Shown here one piece after another: positions 22,844 through 28,680 of a stretch of DNA of 29,709 nt; within the stretch, counting starts at the first letter, position 1; every line of letters begins with the position of its first letter. Origin of the DNA: a virus. The DNA lies in the IMG/VR virus record IMGVR_UViG_3300045996_001016, positions 1-29,709 of that record, one strand, 5' to 3'. Made by a program: the position numbers and the translations under genes. The notes under the pieces were generated by a model that had not been told where the DNA came from, made no database searches, and was given only the letters and a program-made list of their open reading frames with translations.

Positions 22844-23046
22844 GCGTGGCTCCTGACGATGGCGGAGTGGAGGGCGGCGACGGTCGCCGACAGAGGGCGT
22901 GTGCCTTCGATTGCGTGGACGGTGGCCGACTTGACGGCGTAGGCGCCGCGTTCGAGGTAGCCACTCACCAGCAGCGCCATGGCTTCTGGTGTCGGCGGGG
23001 CCTTGTCGCTGACCGTCACCAGCAGGGTGTAGGTCTTGGCCTTCAT
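22840..23046 (-). CDS. 68-aa protein, unknown
   Basis: MKAKTYTLLVTVSDKAPPTP start, mixed alpha/beta (VKSATVHAIE, then a helix to RSHA). It looks like a small ferredoxin-like or DUF-type fold without cysteines. ATGA overlaps at both ends. Confidence 0.6.
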   Translation of the reverse strand: MKAKTYTLLVTVSDKAPPTPEAMALLVSGYLERGAYAVKSATVHAIEGTRPLSATVAALHSAIVRSHA

Positions 23047-23267
23047 GCCGCGCTCCCGATGGCCTTGGCGAGGGTGTCCAACGCTTCAACCTCGGTTTCA
23101 AAACAGAGCAGGGCGCCGTTCTCGTCGCGCAGTTGCTCGAAGTGAGTGAAGGACGGGCGCGGGCTGACGTCTCTGCAGACGTAATACGGTCGTCCGACAA
23201 GAGACCGGCCGATGCCGACTTTCCACGGCCACGGCGTCTTGGCGGCGCTCATGCTGCTACTCGACAT
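23043..23267 (-). CDS. 74-aa protein, unknown
   Basis: Starts MSSSSMSAAKTPWPWKVGIG at 23267, with GGGAG 8 bases upstream. The middle (RPYYVCRDVS) and C-terminus (LLCFETEVEALDTLAKAIGS) look like a small globular alpha/beta domain. The start overlaps the preceding gene by 11 bases. No family assigned. Confidence 0.6.
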   Translation of the reverse strand: MSSSSMSAAKTPWPWKVGIGRSLVGRPYYVCRDVSPRPSFTHFEQLRDENGALLCFETEVEALDTLAKAIGSAA

Positions 23268-23394
23268 GGCTGTTCTCCCACTCAGCGCGAAACGATTCCG
23301 CGCGTTGCTCGATCCACTCTTCGAAGGTCAGGCCACTCGACTCGATCGCGGCAACCTGCTCTTGCATGAACTGGTCAAACTGCTGTTGAGACAT
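23257..23394 (-). CDS. 45-aa protein, first gene of the leftward early operon
   Basis: From ATG 23394 (MSQQQFDQFMQEQVAAIESS), with GGAGG 6 bases upstream. Helical, rich in Q, E and W. It begins about 45 bases after the inferred start site of the leftward promoter, so it should be the first protein made from that operon. In lambda this position is held by N; this protein is acidic rather than Arg-rich and does not look like N. Confidence 0.6.
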   Translation of the reverse strand: MSQQQFDQFMQEQVAAIESSGLTFEEWIEQRAESFRAEWENSHVE

Positions 23395-23443
23395 GCCGGG
23401 CCTCCGACTCTTGATGCGACCCGGTGTGGGTGCGTTGGAGTGA

Positions 23444-23472
23444 AGTGTCACCGCACGGTGACATGTTGTCAA
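23444..23472 (-). promoter_or_regulatory. Leftward early promoter (pL-like)
   Basis: Minus strand TTGACA (23472-23467), 17-bp spacer, GACACT (23449-23444). The -35 box is a perfect match, the -10 box matches at 3 of 6. A 12-bp operator palindrome fills the spacer and another lies just upstream, so repressor would block polymerase. Drives the 23394-14599 operon. Confidence 0.65.
23449..23460. promoter_or_regulatory. Operator copy, within the leftward promoter spacer
   Basis: CACCGCACGGTG, one mismatch to the consensus CACCGCGCGGTG. The palindrome extends outward here to TGTCACCG-CA-CGGTGACA (23446-23463). Lies 24 bp centre to centre from the next copy at 23473, similar to the spacing of lambda operators. 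Confidence 0.65.
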
Positions 23473-23484
23473 CACCGCGCGGAG
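23473..23484. promoter_or_regulatory. Operator copy, upstream of the leftward -35 box
   Basis: CACCGCGCGGAG, one mismatch to the consensus. It lies inside the 20-base block CAACACCGCGCGGAGATAGT (23470-23489), 19/20 identical to the block at 24893-24912 at the rightward promoter. The shared GATAGT could also serve as a plus-strand -10 box for the lipoprotein gene, though no good -35 is seen. Confidence 0.65.
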
Positions 23485-23571
23485 ATAGTTCAGCCTATCG
23501 TTTACACCTAGAGGTGGGCGAGGCGAGCTAGCGCCGCTGAGAATCAGTCGTCGATCACTTGGGGAGGCTCT

Positions 23572-23853
23572 ATGCGAGCAGTGGCAGTGGTTCTGGCGAC
23601 GGCGCTGATGGCCGCTTGCGCGTCAACCAAGCCGGTCTACCTGCCGGATGGGCGGCAGGGCTACTCGGTCGATTGCTCCGGCACAGTGCGCACGTGGGGA
23701 CAGTGCCTGGAGAAGGCTGGCGCGGCGTGTGGGTCGCGAGGCTACGAGGTAGTCGACCAGGCCGGCAACAATTCCTTCGTACACAACACGATGGGCGGAA
23801 ACTTCCAGGTCATCCCGACCGCGAGCCGCACGATGATCATCGCGTGCAAATGA
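23572..23853 (+). CDS. Lipoprotein, moron-like, opposite strand
   Basis: 93 aa with GGGGAGG 4 bases before ATG 23572. Signal peptide with lipobox L-M-A-A-C (Cys16), then a cysteine-containing mature part (YSVDCSGTVRTWGQCLEKAG, AACGSRGY, ending IIACK) resembling small bacterial outer-membrane lipoproteins of unknown function. It is the only plus-strand gene within the leftward half, has its own terminator, and sits between the leftward promoter and the repressor block, the usual place of a lysogenic-conversion gene. Confidence 0.8.
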   Translation: MRAVAVVLATALMAACASTKPVYLPDGRQGYSVDCSGTVRTWGQCLEKAGAACGSRGYEVVDQAGNNSFVHNTMGGNFQVIPTASRTMIIACK

Positions 23854-23855
23854 GA

Positions 23856-23882
23856 ACGGCCGCGGTGTACGCACGCGGCCGT
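23856..23882 (+). terminator. Hairpin terminator of the lipoprotein gene
   Basis: ACGGCCGCG (23856-23864), 9-base loop, CGCGGCCGT (23874-23882), then CGTTCGTG. A perfect 9-bp stem starting 2 bases past the stop codon, with a weak U-tract. Confidence 0.65.
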
Positions 23883-23904
23883 CGTTCGTGAAGTCTTGCG
23901 CAGG

Positions 23905-24204
23905 TCATCCGGTGGGTGACTTGTCCGCCTCCGGCTGCCCAGTGATGGTCATGTGATCCGCTTGCACGATGCGTGCAAAAACGAACGTGTGGCCGTTGCC
24001 GTGGATATGGATGTCACGGACAGGGTCGTCCGATCCGACATCTTGCTCATCGCTACTGGCGCCTCCGCGAATCATGCGAAGGCGGTCTTTCATATCTGAT
24101 CTCATTTGATCCCTCTTATGGCGGGCCCAGTACAGCACTAGCCCTGCCAGTGTTGTAACCGTTAACACCACTAGGGGGATGACAAGAGAAACGTGCGATT
24201 TCAT
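23905..24204 (-). CDS. Single-pass inner-membrane protein
   Basis: 99 aa from ATG 24204 (an ATG 9 bases upstream is also possible). One strong membrane helix, residues 5-25 (VSLVIPLVVLTVTTLAGLVL), then a basic juxtamembrane stretch (YWARHKRDQMRSDMKDRLRM) and a soluble C-terminal tail with a His-rich turn (IHIHGNGHTF). The open frame extends far upstream but only shadows the repressor. Downstream of the repressor, it may be expressed in the lysogen (exclusion protein). Family unknown. Confidence 0.65.
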   Translation of the reverse strand: MKSHVSLVIPLVVLTVTTLAGLVLYWARHKRDQMRSDMKDRLRMIRGGASSDEQDVGSDDPVRDIHIHGNGHTFVFARIVQADHMTITGQPEADKSPTG

Positions 24205-24278
24205 AGCCACCATCCAACGATGGGCATTACTTGACGGCCGACAAGTTTCGGTAGTGCTGGCTGTCTCACCTAACCCAC

Positions 24279-24299
24279 ATGGCTCATGACTTGAGCCAT
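24279..24299 (-). terminator. Hairpin after the repressor gene
   Basis: ATGGCTCA (24279-24286), 5-base loop, TGAGCCAT (24292-24299), a perfect 8-bp stem 8 bases past the repressor stop. Only a weak U-run follows (GTGGGTT), so termination efficiency is uncertain. Confidence 0.5.
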
Positions 24300-24307
24300 T
24301 CGGTCGC

Positions 24308-24922
24308 TCACCCGCTTTTTGCAAGGCGCGGCTTGACCTCGAGCTTGTGGTCCTCATCAATGAGCGCCAAAAGATCGGCGCCTGTGAGCTTCTTGTTGCC
24401 GAGAGCCGCGACAACCTCGCGGGCGGCCTCTTCCCATGTGAGTTTGTACTCATAGGCTTCATTTGGCGCCAGCCAACGCATGATGCTTTTGCACGTCTCG
24501 GCGCGCATTTCCGGTTCTTCGGCCAGCAAGGAGAGCAGCGGGGCGAGCTGACGGCGATCAAGCTTTGGCAGCTTCGCAATTGCGCGCGCGAGGGCGTCGA
24601 TAGCCCCTGCCAGACCGGCAGGCTCGGGCGGCGCTTCTGTGCGGTCATGCTCCATGTCGAGCCACAACCGCGGTAGCTGCAGCGCTTCTTCAATCTCGCG
24701 TGCCGCGACTTCGCCGAAGCCCTTGGCGCCACGGAGCATGTCGCTCCAGTAGCTGGGCGACTTGCCAACTTCGCGCACGAAGTCGGATGGCTTCCACTGG
24801 CGCGCTTCGGCCAGGCTCCTGAGGTTCTTGAGGCGTAAATCCTTCACGCCGCCATTGGACTTGGCAAGAATCTCTCCGAAGTGATTGACGCGCAACACCG
24901 CGCGGTGATAGTCTTCGGACAT
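24308..24922 (-). CDS. Phage repressor-like HTH protein
   Basis: 204 aa from ATG 24922. Residues about 31-90 carry an HTH of the phage repressor type (RLKNLRSLAEARQWKPSDFV, then GKSPSYWSDMLRGAKGFG and EIEEALQLPRLWLD). The remainder is a helical C-terminal domain (LPKLDRRQLAPLLSLLAEE, WLAPNEAYEYKLTWEEAARE) without the S24 Ser-Lys protease site, so RecA-driven self-cleavage is not expected. The ATG lies across the start of the rightward gene (they share CATG) and no ribosome site is seen, so a start further in is possible. It faces the Cro-like gene with an operator in between, as CI faces Cro. Confidence 0.75.
   Translation of the reverse strand: MSEDYHRAVLRVNHFGEILAKSNGGVKDLRLKNLRSLAEARQWKPSDFVREVGKSPSYWSDMLRGAKGFGEVAAREIEEALQLPRLWLDMEHDRTEAPPEPAGLAGAIDALARAIAKLPKLDRRQLAPLLSLLAEEPEMRAETCKSIMRWLAPNEAYEYKLTWEEAAREVVAALGNKKLTGADLLALIDEDHKLEVKPRLAKSG
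24885..24912 (+). promoter_or_regulatory. Rightward early promoter (pR-like)
   Basis: TTGACG (24885-24890), 16-bp spacer, GATAGT (24907-24912). Five and four matches to consensus. The inferred start is near 24919, only 1-2 bases before the ATG of the Cro-like gene, so the mRNA would be practically leaderless. A perfect operator palindrome fills the spacer. Confidence 0.65.
24896..24907. promoter_or_regulatory. Operator copy, perfect palindrome in the rightward promoter
   Basis: CACCGCGCGGTG, a perfect 12-bp palindrome between -35 and -10. Two further copies with one mismatch each lie at the leftward promoter. Binding here would block the rightward promoter. Confidence 0.7.
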
Positions 24923-25196
24923 GGAACGCTTCAAAGCCCACTGGCGGTCCCTGACGGGCGCCGAAAGACAAGAGTTAGCCAAGCTCATTGGCGCCGGCCG
25001 TCGGTACTTGGACAACGTCGCGCTCGAGAACGAGCGGCGCCAGTTGTCGCCGAAGTTCTGCGTCTGGACGGAGCGCGCTACTCGCGGCCTCTTCACATGC
25101 GAAGAGTTGGCGCCCAGCGAGCCGTGGCGCCGCGTCAAGGACCGCGCCTGGCCCGTGAAAGAGGGGCGGCCGGTTCTTGACTACGCAAGCGACTGA
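24921..25196 (+). CDS. Cro/YdaS-like HTH regulator
   Basis: 91 aa. HTH: LTGAERQELAKLIGAGRRYL, then SPKFCVWTERATRGLFTCEE, followed by LAPSEPW and a WP-containing tail ending RPVLDYA. The 'I-E-R-A-T-x-G-x-V-x-x-x-E-L-x-P' pattern is that of YdaS and many phage Cro-like proteins. It is the first gene of the rightward operon. Its start overlaps the divergent repressor start by 2 bases and there is no classical ribosome site, consistent with a leaderless mRNA. Confidence 0.78.
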   Translation: MERFKAHWRSLTGAERQELAKLIGAGRRYLDNVALENERRQLSPKFCVWTERATRGLFTCEELAPSEPWRRVKDRAWPVKEGRPVLDYASD

Positions 25197-25197
25197 C

Positions 25198-25356
25198 ATG
25201 CGCCTGTACCACCACCAATCACCGAAACCTCGCGCCACCGTGCGACGCAATGCGGTCATTCGCGCAATCGATTTCATCCGGCTCCTCCTGGTTGGCGCTT
25301 CGCGCGCCTTTCGCGCGTCGGGCCGTGTGGCTCGGCGCGCTCCTTCTTGGAAGTAG
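25198..25356 (+). CDS. Small basic protein, tentative
   Basis: 52 aa, MRLYHHQSPKPRATVRRNAV onward, with 13 Arg and a short hydrophobic patch (FIRLLLVGAS). ATG follows the Cro-like stop after 1 base. No good ribosome site is seen. It fills the gap 25197-25362, which otherwise holds nothing clear. It could be an Arg-rich RNA-binding (N-like) peptide, or a chance frame. Confidence 0.35.
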   Translation: MRLYHHQSPKPRATVRRNAVIRAIDFIRLLLVGASRAFRASGRVARRAPSWK

Positions 25357-25362
25357 CAAGTC

Positions 25363-25743
25363 ATGAGTGCATCAAAGCAAGCCGCGCGCAACCAACAGCA
25401 GCTCGACTGCGCCGGCGCGGGCGGCGCGTGTCCACACGGCTCGGACGGCGTGCGCGGCCCAGGCCTCGACGTCGAGGATCTGCCGCTGCTCAGCCGACGT
25501 GGCTTCAGCCACCCGCTCGGAAAGATGGACGCGGAACTGGGCAAGGTGAGGATGCACAGCGAGACGGTGCTTGCGCTGCAAGTGAAGGCGGCTGAGCACG
25601 GGATGCCCCTCTCTGAGTTCGTCCGGATTGTTTTGGAATGCGTCGTCTACGGCGCCGAAAGCACCGCCAGTGTCAGCGCGGATCGCATTCGACGTGTGGG
25701 CGCGTTGGTGGGTGGTTCTGCCCCCCATGGGAGCGCGCGATGA
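25363..25743 (+). CDS. Protein with C-terminal ribbon-helix-helix-like segment
   Basis: 126 aa from ATG 25363 (GGAAG about 9 bases upstream). The N-terminal half is low complexity (AGAGGACPHGSDGVRGPGLD). The C-terminal part has KVRMHSETVLALQVKAAEHG then MPLSEFVRIVLECVVYG, which fits a beta strand plus two helices as in RHH/MetJ-type DNA-binding proteins. Stop overlaps the next start (ATGA). Confidence 0.6.
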   Translation: MSASKQAARNQQQLDCAGAGGACPHGSDGVRGPGLDVEDLPLLSRRGFSHPLGKMDAELGKVRMHSETVLALQVKAAEHGMPLSEFVRIVLECVVYGAESTASVSADRIRRVGALVGGSAPHGSAR

Positions 25744-26036
25744 ACTGCAAGCCTGGCGACTTGGCGATGATCGTCGGCGGCGTCCAAGAGAACCTTGGGC
25801 GACTGGTTCGCGTGATTGGCCCTGTTGACGTCTGGGGCTGGGAGGTTGAGGCGCTGCAGCCGTTGACGGTCTACACGTCCCCGCCAGGCGCCGCTGTCGG
25901 CATTCTCGGTGCCGGTGGACATGCTGGCGTGTCCGATCACATTCTCCGGCCGCTTCGCGACCAGGACGGTGACGACCAAACATTCACCTGGGCCGGGAAG
26001 CCATCACATATCGACTCGCCCGCGGAGGCTCGCTGA
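25740..26036 (+). CDS. Conserved small phage protein
   Basis: 98 aa from ATG 25740 (MNCKPGDLAMIVGGVQENLG), ATGA overlap. Has the pattern 'KPGDLAxxV...N.GxxVxV...W.VE.LQPL...D..LRPLRDxDGDD...WAGKP', common in small phage and prophage proteins (beta-rich, perhaps SH3-like). The function is not known. Confidence 0.72.
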   Translation: MNCKPGDLAMIVGGVQENLGRLVRVIGPVDVWGWEVEALQPLTVYTSPPGAAVGILGAGGHAGVSDHILRPLRDQDGDDQTFTWAGKPSHIDSPAEAR

Positions 26037-26038
26037 AT

Positions 26039-26323
26039 GTGGGCAGCCGTCTCGGAAAGCCGAATTTGCGCCCGGCGAAGTGGTCCCTCGTCCTTGACCG
26101 ACTGGCCGCTGGGACACCGGGTTGCATGCCGAAGCCCTCATGGCTTCTCTACTTGTCCGGCGAAGCGGCCTTGTGCATCGCTGACCGCAACGAAGGCGCC
26201 CGCATCGCGCGCAGCGGTCGAGTTGATCCATGCGCCTCTTGCACCGCTGGGTTTCGTGCTGATGCGCAGGCGCGTGGCGTGTGCCACCCGCAATGGTTCA
26301 AAGAACAGGAGCAAGTGAAGTGA
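26039..26323 (+). CDS. Small Cys-rich protein, unknown (GTG start)
   Basis: 94 aa from GTG 26039, with GGAGG about 10 bases upstream in the end of the previous gene. This frame, not the overlapping ATG 26037 frame, has sensible composition. C-terminal CASC and GVCHPQWF form a possible metal site. Stop overlaps the next GTG start by GTGA. Confidence 0.6.
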   Translation: MGSRLGKPNLRPAKWSLVLDRLAAGTPGCMPKPSWLLYLSGEAALCIADRNEGARIARSGRVDPCASCTAGFRADAQARGVCHPQWFKEQEQVK

Positions 26324-26658
26324 CTCAGCTTCAGCTCGAACTCGCTCGCGATCTCGGCCGCTCTGCCGCGGAGGCGTGCGCCGAGAAGGCAGATTGCCTG
26401 GCGCCTGGCTGGATTGAAGCGGCGATCGGCGCTCTGCGCCGCTTCGCTGCGCACCAAGCCGGCGCCTTCACTGTCGAGATGGCGCGCGACGTCATCGCCG
26501 AGGATATTGCAGAGCCTCACGACAAACGCGCATGGGGCGTGGTCACACGCATGGCGGTGAAACGCGCCTTCATCGCACGCGTGCCTGGCGCATGGGCGCC
26601 GGCCGCCAGTTCGCACGCATCGCCGAAGCCGATGTATCGCCGGGGGAGCGCGGCATGA
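26320..26658 (+). CDS. Conserved phage protein, winged-helix-like
   Basis: 112 aa from GTG 26320 with AGGAG 8 bases upstream. The pattern 'ACAEKA...PGWIEAAIGALRRFA' followed by FTVEMARDVI, EPHDKRAWGVVTRMAVKRAF and SPKPMYRRG is found in many phages between regulators and helicase genes and looks like a small winged-helix domain. Likely replication-associated, by position only. Confidence 0.7.
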   Translation: MTQLQLELARDLGRSAAEACAEKADCLAPGWIEAAIGALRRFAAHQAGAFTVEMARDVIAEDIAEPHDKRAWGVVTRMAVKRAFIARVPGAWAPAASSHASPKPMYRRGSAA

Positions 26659-26795
26659 CCGTATTCGCCATCCCGCGCGCCGGACGCCCGCTGGGCTACT
26701 CATATCGCTGCGCGTACTGCAACAAGAACCAGCCCACCTCGATGAAGCGCAAGAAGACCGCGCGCGGGTGGAAGTGTGGGGAGTGCAAGGCGTGA
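26655..26795 (+). CDS. 46-aa zinc-ribbon protein
   Basis: ATG 26655 with GGGGGAG upstream, ATGA overlap. Two CxxC knuckles, YRCAYCNK and WKCGECKA, separated by a basic loop (TSMKRKKTARG): a minimal zinc ribbon. Stop overlaps the methyltransferase start. Confidence 0.65.
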   Translation: MTVFAIPRAGRPLGYSYRCAYCNKNQPTSMKRKKTARGWKCGECKA

Positions 26796-27838
26796 CCGTT
26801 CGCATCCTTCATGGCGACTGTCGCGGGGTTCTGCAAACGCTTCCTGAAGCATCCGTGCACTGCTGCGTCACGTCGCCGCCGTACTTCGGCCTCCGAGACT
26901 ATGGCGTGGATGGGCAAATTGGGCTGGAGATGACGCCTGACGCCTTCGTCGCCGAGATGGTTGCGGTGTTCCGCGAGGTGCGCCGCGTGCTGCGCGACGA
27001 CGGCACGTTGTGGCTGAACCTTGGCGACAGCTACGCGGGTTCGTGGGGCGCGCAGGGACGCAGCGGCGGAAATGGCGACGGCAAGCATGGCTACAACAAG
27101 AGCATCAGTGCGACACAGATCCAGGCCCACCCCAAGAAGGCGAGCCGAACGGGCGCAACCCGTGTCGAAGGCGTGAAGCCGAAGGATCTCTACGGCATCC
27201 CGTGGATGGTCGCTTTCGCGTTGCGCGCCGACGGCTGGTTTCTGCGTCAAGACATCATCTGGCACAAGCCGAACCCGATGCCGGAGTCGGTGCGCGACCG
27301 CTGCACCAAGGCCCACGAGTATCTGTTTCTGCTGAGCAAGTCGGAGCGCTACTACTTCGACAGCGAGGCGATGCAGGAGCCGGCCATCGCGGCGAATGAG
27401 CATGACGCCACAGGGCGCAGTAAGCAACGAACGGCTGCCGGCGAGCGCAGCAAGCGTGACAGCTTCAAGCGCGAAGGATCGAAGCGAGAGCAAGCCATCC
27501 CAGGGCAAGTCGTCGGTACCCATCGGCCCGACCGCGCTGAGAGCGAATGGCCTACCAGCGCGCACAACAAGCGCAGCGTCTGGACGGTCGCTACGGAGGC
27601 TTTCAAGGAAGCGCACTTCGCCACCTTCCCGCCGGCTCTGATCGAGCCATGCATTGCGGCTGGCTGCCATGCTGGTGGCGTCGTCCTGGATCCGTTCGGA
27701 GGCGCTGGCACCACTGGCCTTGTGGCCGACCGCCTGCAGCGAGATGCCATCCTGATCGAGCTGAACCCGGCCTATGCCCAGATCGCCGAGCGGCGCATCA
27801 CTGGCGACGCGCCGCTGTTCGCGGAGGTGCAGGCGTGA
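26792..27838 (+). CDS. DNA methyltransferase, beta-class amino-MTase
   Basis: 348 aa from GTG 26792 (GTGA overlap, GGGGAG upstream). N-terminal ILHGDCRGVL and catalytic motif IV TSPPY at 27-31, then a central target-recognition part with a low-complexity K/R/S stretch around 210-240, and the AdoMet motif I DPFGGAGTTG starting at 300. The order IV-TRD-I is beta class (N4-cytosine or N6-adenine). There is no neighbouring restriction gene, so an orphan enzyme that shields phage DNA or modifies replication or regulatory sites is likely. Confidence 0.88.
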   Translation: MTVRILHGDCRGVLQTLPEASVHCCVTSPPYFGLRDYGVDGQIGLEMTPDAFVAEMVAVFREVRRVLRDDGTLWLNLGDSYAGSWGAQGRSGGNGDGKHGYNKSISATQIQAHPKKASRTGATRVEGVKPKDLYGIPWMVAFALRADGWFLRQDIIWHKPNPMPESVRDRCTKAHEYLFLLSKSERYYFDSEAMQEPAIAANEHDATGRSKQRTAAGERSKRDSFKREGSKREQAIPGQVVGTHRPDRAESEWPTSAHNKRSVWTVATEAFKEAHFATFPPALIEPCIAAGCHAGGVVLDPFGGAGTTGLVADRLQRDAILIELNPAYAQIAERRITGDAPLFAEVQA

Positions 27839-28680
27839 ACGCCGAACTCTTCCCCGAGTTGGCTCTCGCGCCACCACCGTACCCGTCCGATGTGCAAGCC
27901 AAGGGCTGGCGCTTTGAGCTCGACTACGAGCAGATCGAGCAGAGCGACACCGTCGCCTTGGCCATCGCGCTGGCGATGCAGGAAGGCAAGCCGCTCGGCC
28001 GCGCGCTGCTGCTGAACATGTGGTACGCCGCATGGAAATCCACGCCGTGCGGCAGCCTCCCCGCGAACGACCAACTGCTGGCCGCAGCGATGCAGATCCC
28101 GCCGGCACTGGTTGCCGACTACCGCGCGGTGCTGCTGCGCGGTTGGTGGGAGGCTGCAGACGGCCGCCTCTACCACCCGACGCTCACCACTCGCGTGTTG
28201 GAAATGGTCGAGTACCGCCGCAAGAACGCGGAGCGCGTTGCTGGTTTCAAGGCAAGGCAGTGTGAGCAACGCGACGGTAATGCATTACCAACGCGCAAGG
28301 TACGAGGAAGGAACGACACCGGAACCGGAACCAGTAATACACCCCTTACCCCTCAAAGGGGAAAGTCGACGCTGCCACTTCAGGACTGGCTCGATTCGGT
28401 CAAGGCCGCCGGAGAGAAGCCGATCGCGGAAGACGACCCGATCTTCGCCTACTCGTCCAAAGCCAAGATCCCAGACGACTTCCTGCGCCTCGCTTGGCTC
28501 GAGTTCCGGCACCAGTACACCCAGCCGGGGGCCAAGTCATACAAGGACTGGCGCGCGCACTTCCGCAACGCGGTTCGGCGCAACTGGCTCCGCCTGTGGT
28601 GGGTCGACCGTGACGGCAACTACGCGCTGACAGCGAGCGGCGCGCAAGCCCGTATCACCCATGCGGAGGCCGACGAATGA
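27835..28680 (+). CDS. Phage replication protein, DUF1376/YdaU-like N-terminus
   Basis: 281 aa from GTG 27835 (GGAGG 7 bases upstream, GTGA overlap). Residues 40-135 (LLLNMWYAAWKSTPCGSLPA, then LRGWWEAADGRLYHPTLTTR and VEYRRKNAERVAGFKARQC) follow the DUF1376 pattern of replication-initiation proteins. A Ser/Thr/Pro linker leads to a C-terminal domain (DDFLRLAWLEFRHQY, WRAHFRNAVRRNWLRLWW) like helicase loader or DnaT-type domains. It lies directly before DnaB, overlapping 4 bases. Confidence 0.75.
   Translation: MNAELFPELALAPPPYPSDVQAKGWRFELDYEQIEQSDTVALAIALAMQEGKPLGRALLLNMWYAAWKSTPCGSLPANDQLLAAAMQIPPALVADYRAVLLRGWWEAADGRLYHPTLTTRVLEMVEYRRKNAERVAGFKARQCEQRDGNALPTRKVRGRNDTGTGTSNTPLTPQRGKSTLPLQDWLDSVKAAGEKPIAEDDPIFAYSSKAKIPDDFLRLAWLEFRHQYTQPGAKSYKDWRAHFRNAVRRNWLRLWWVDRDGNYALTASGAQARITHAEADE

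Noticed and set aside
22305-22964. 219-codon minus-strand frame spanning two genes
   Set aside because: Arg/Pro-rich product running out of frame across the 137-aa gene; it has no ribosome site.
26037-26318. ATG frame starting MWAAVSES, overlapping the 26039 GTG gene
   Set aside because: Composition is that of a shifted frame, and only the 26039 frame is coupled to the next gene by GTGA.
26696-28108. 470-codon minus-strand open frame opposite the methyltransferase
   Set aside because: Shadow of the methyltransferase and replication genes, whose motifs are on the plus strand.
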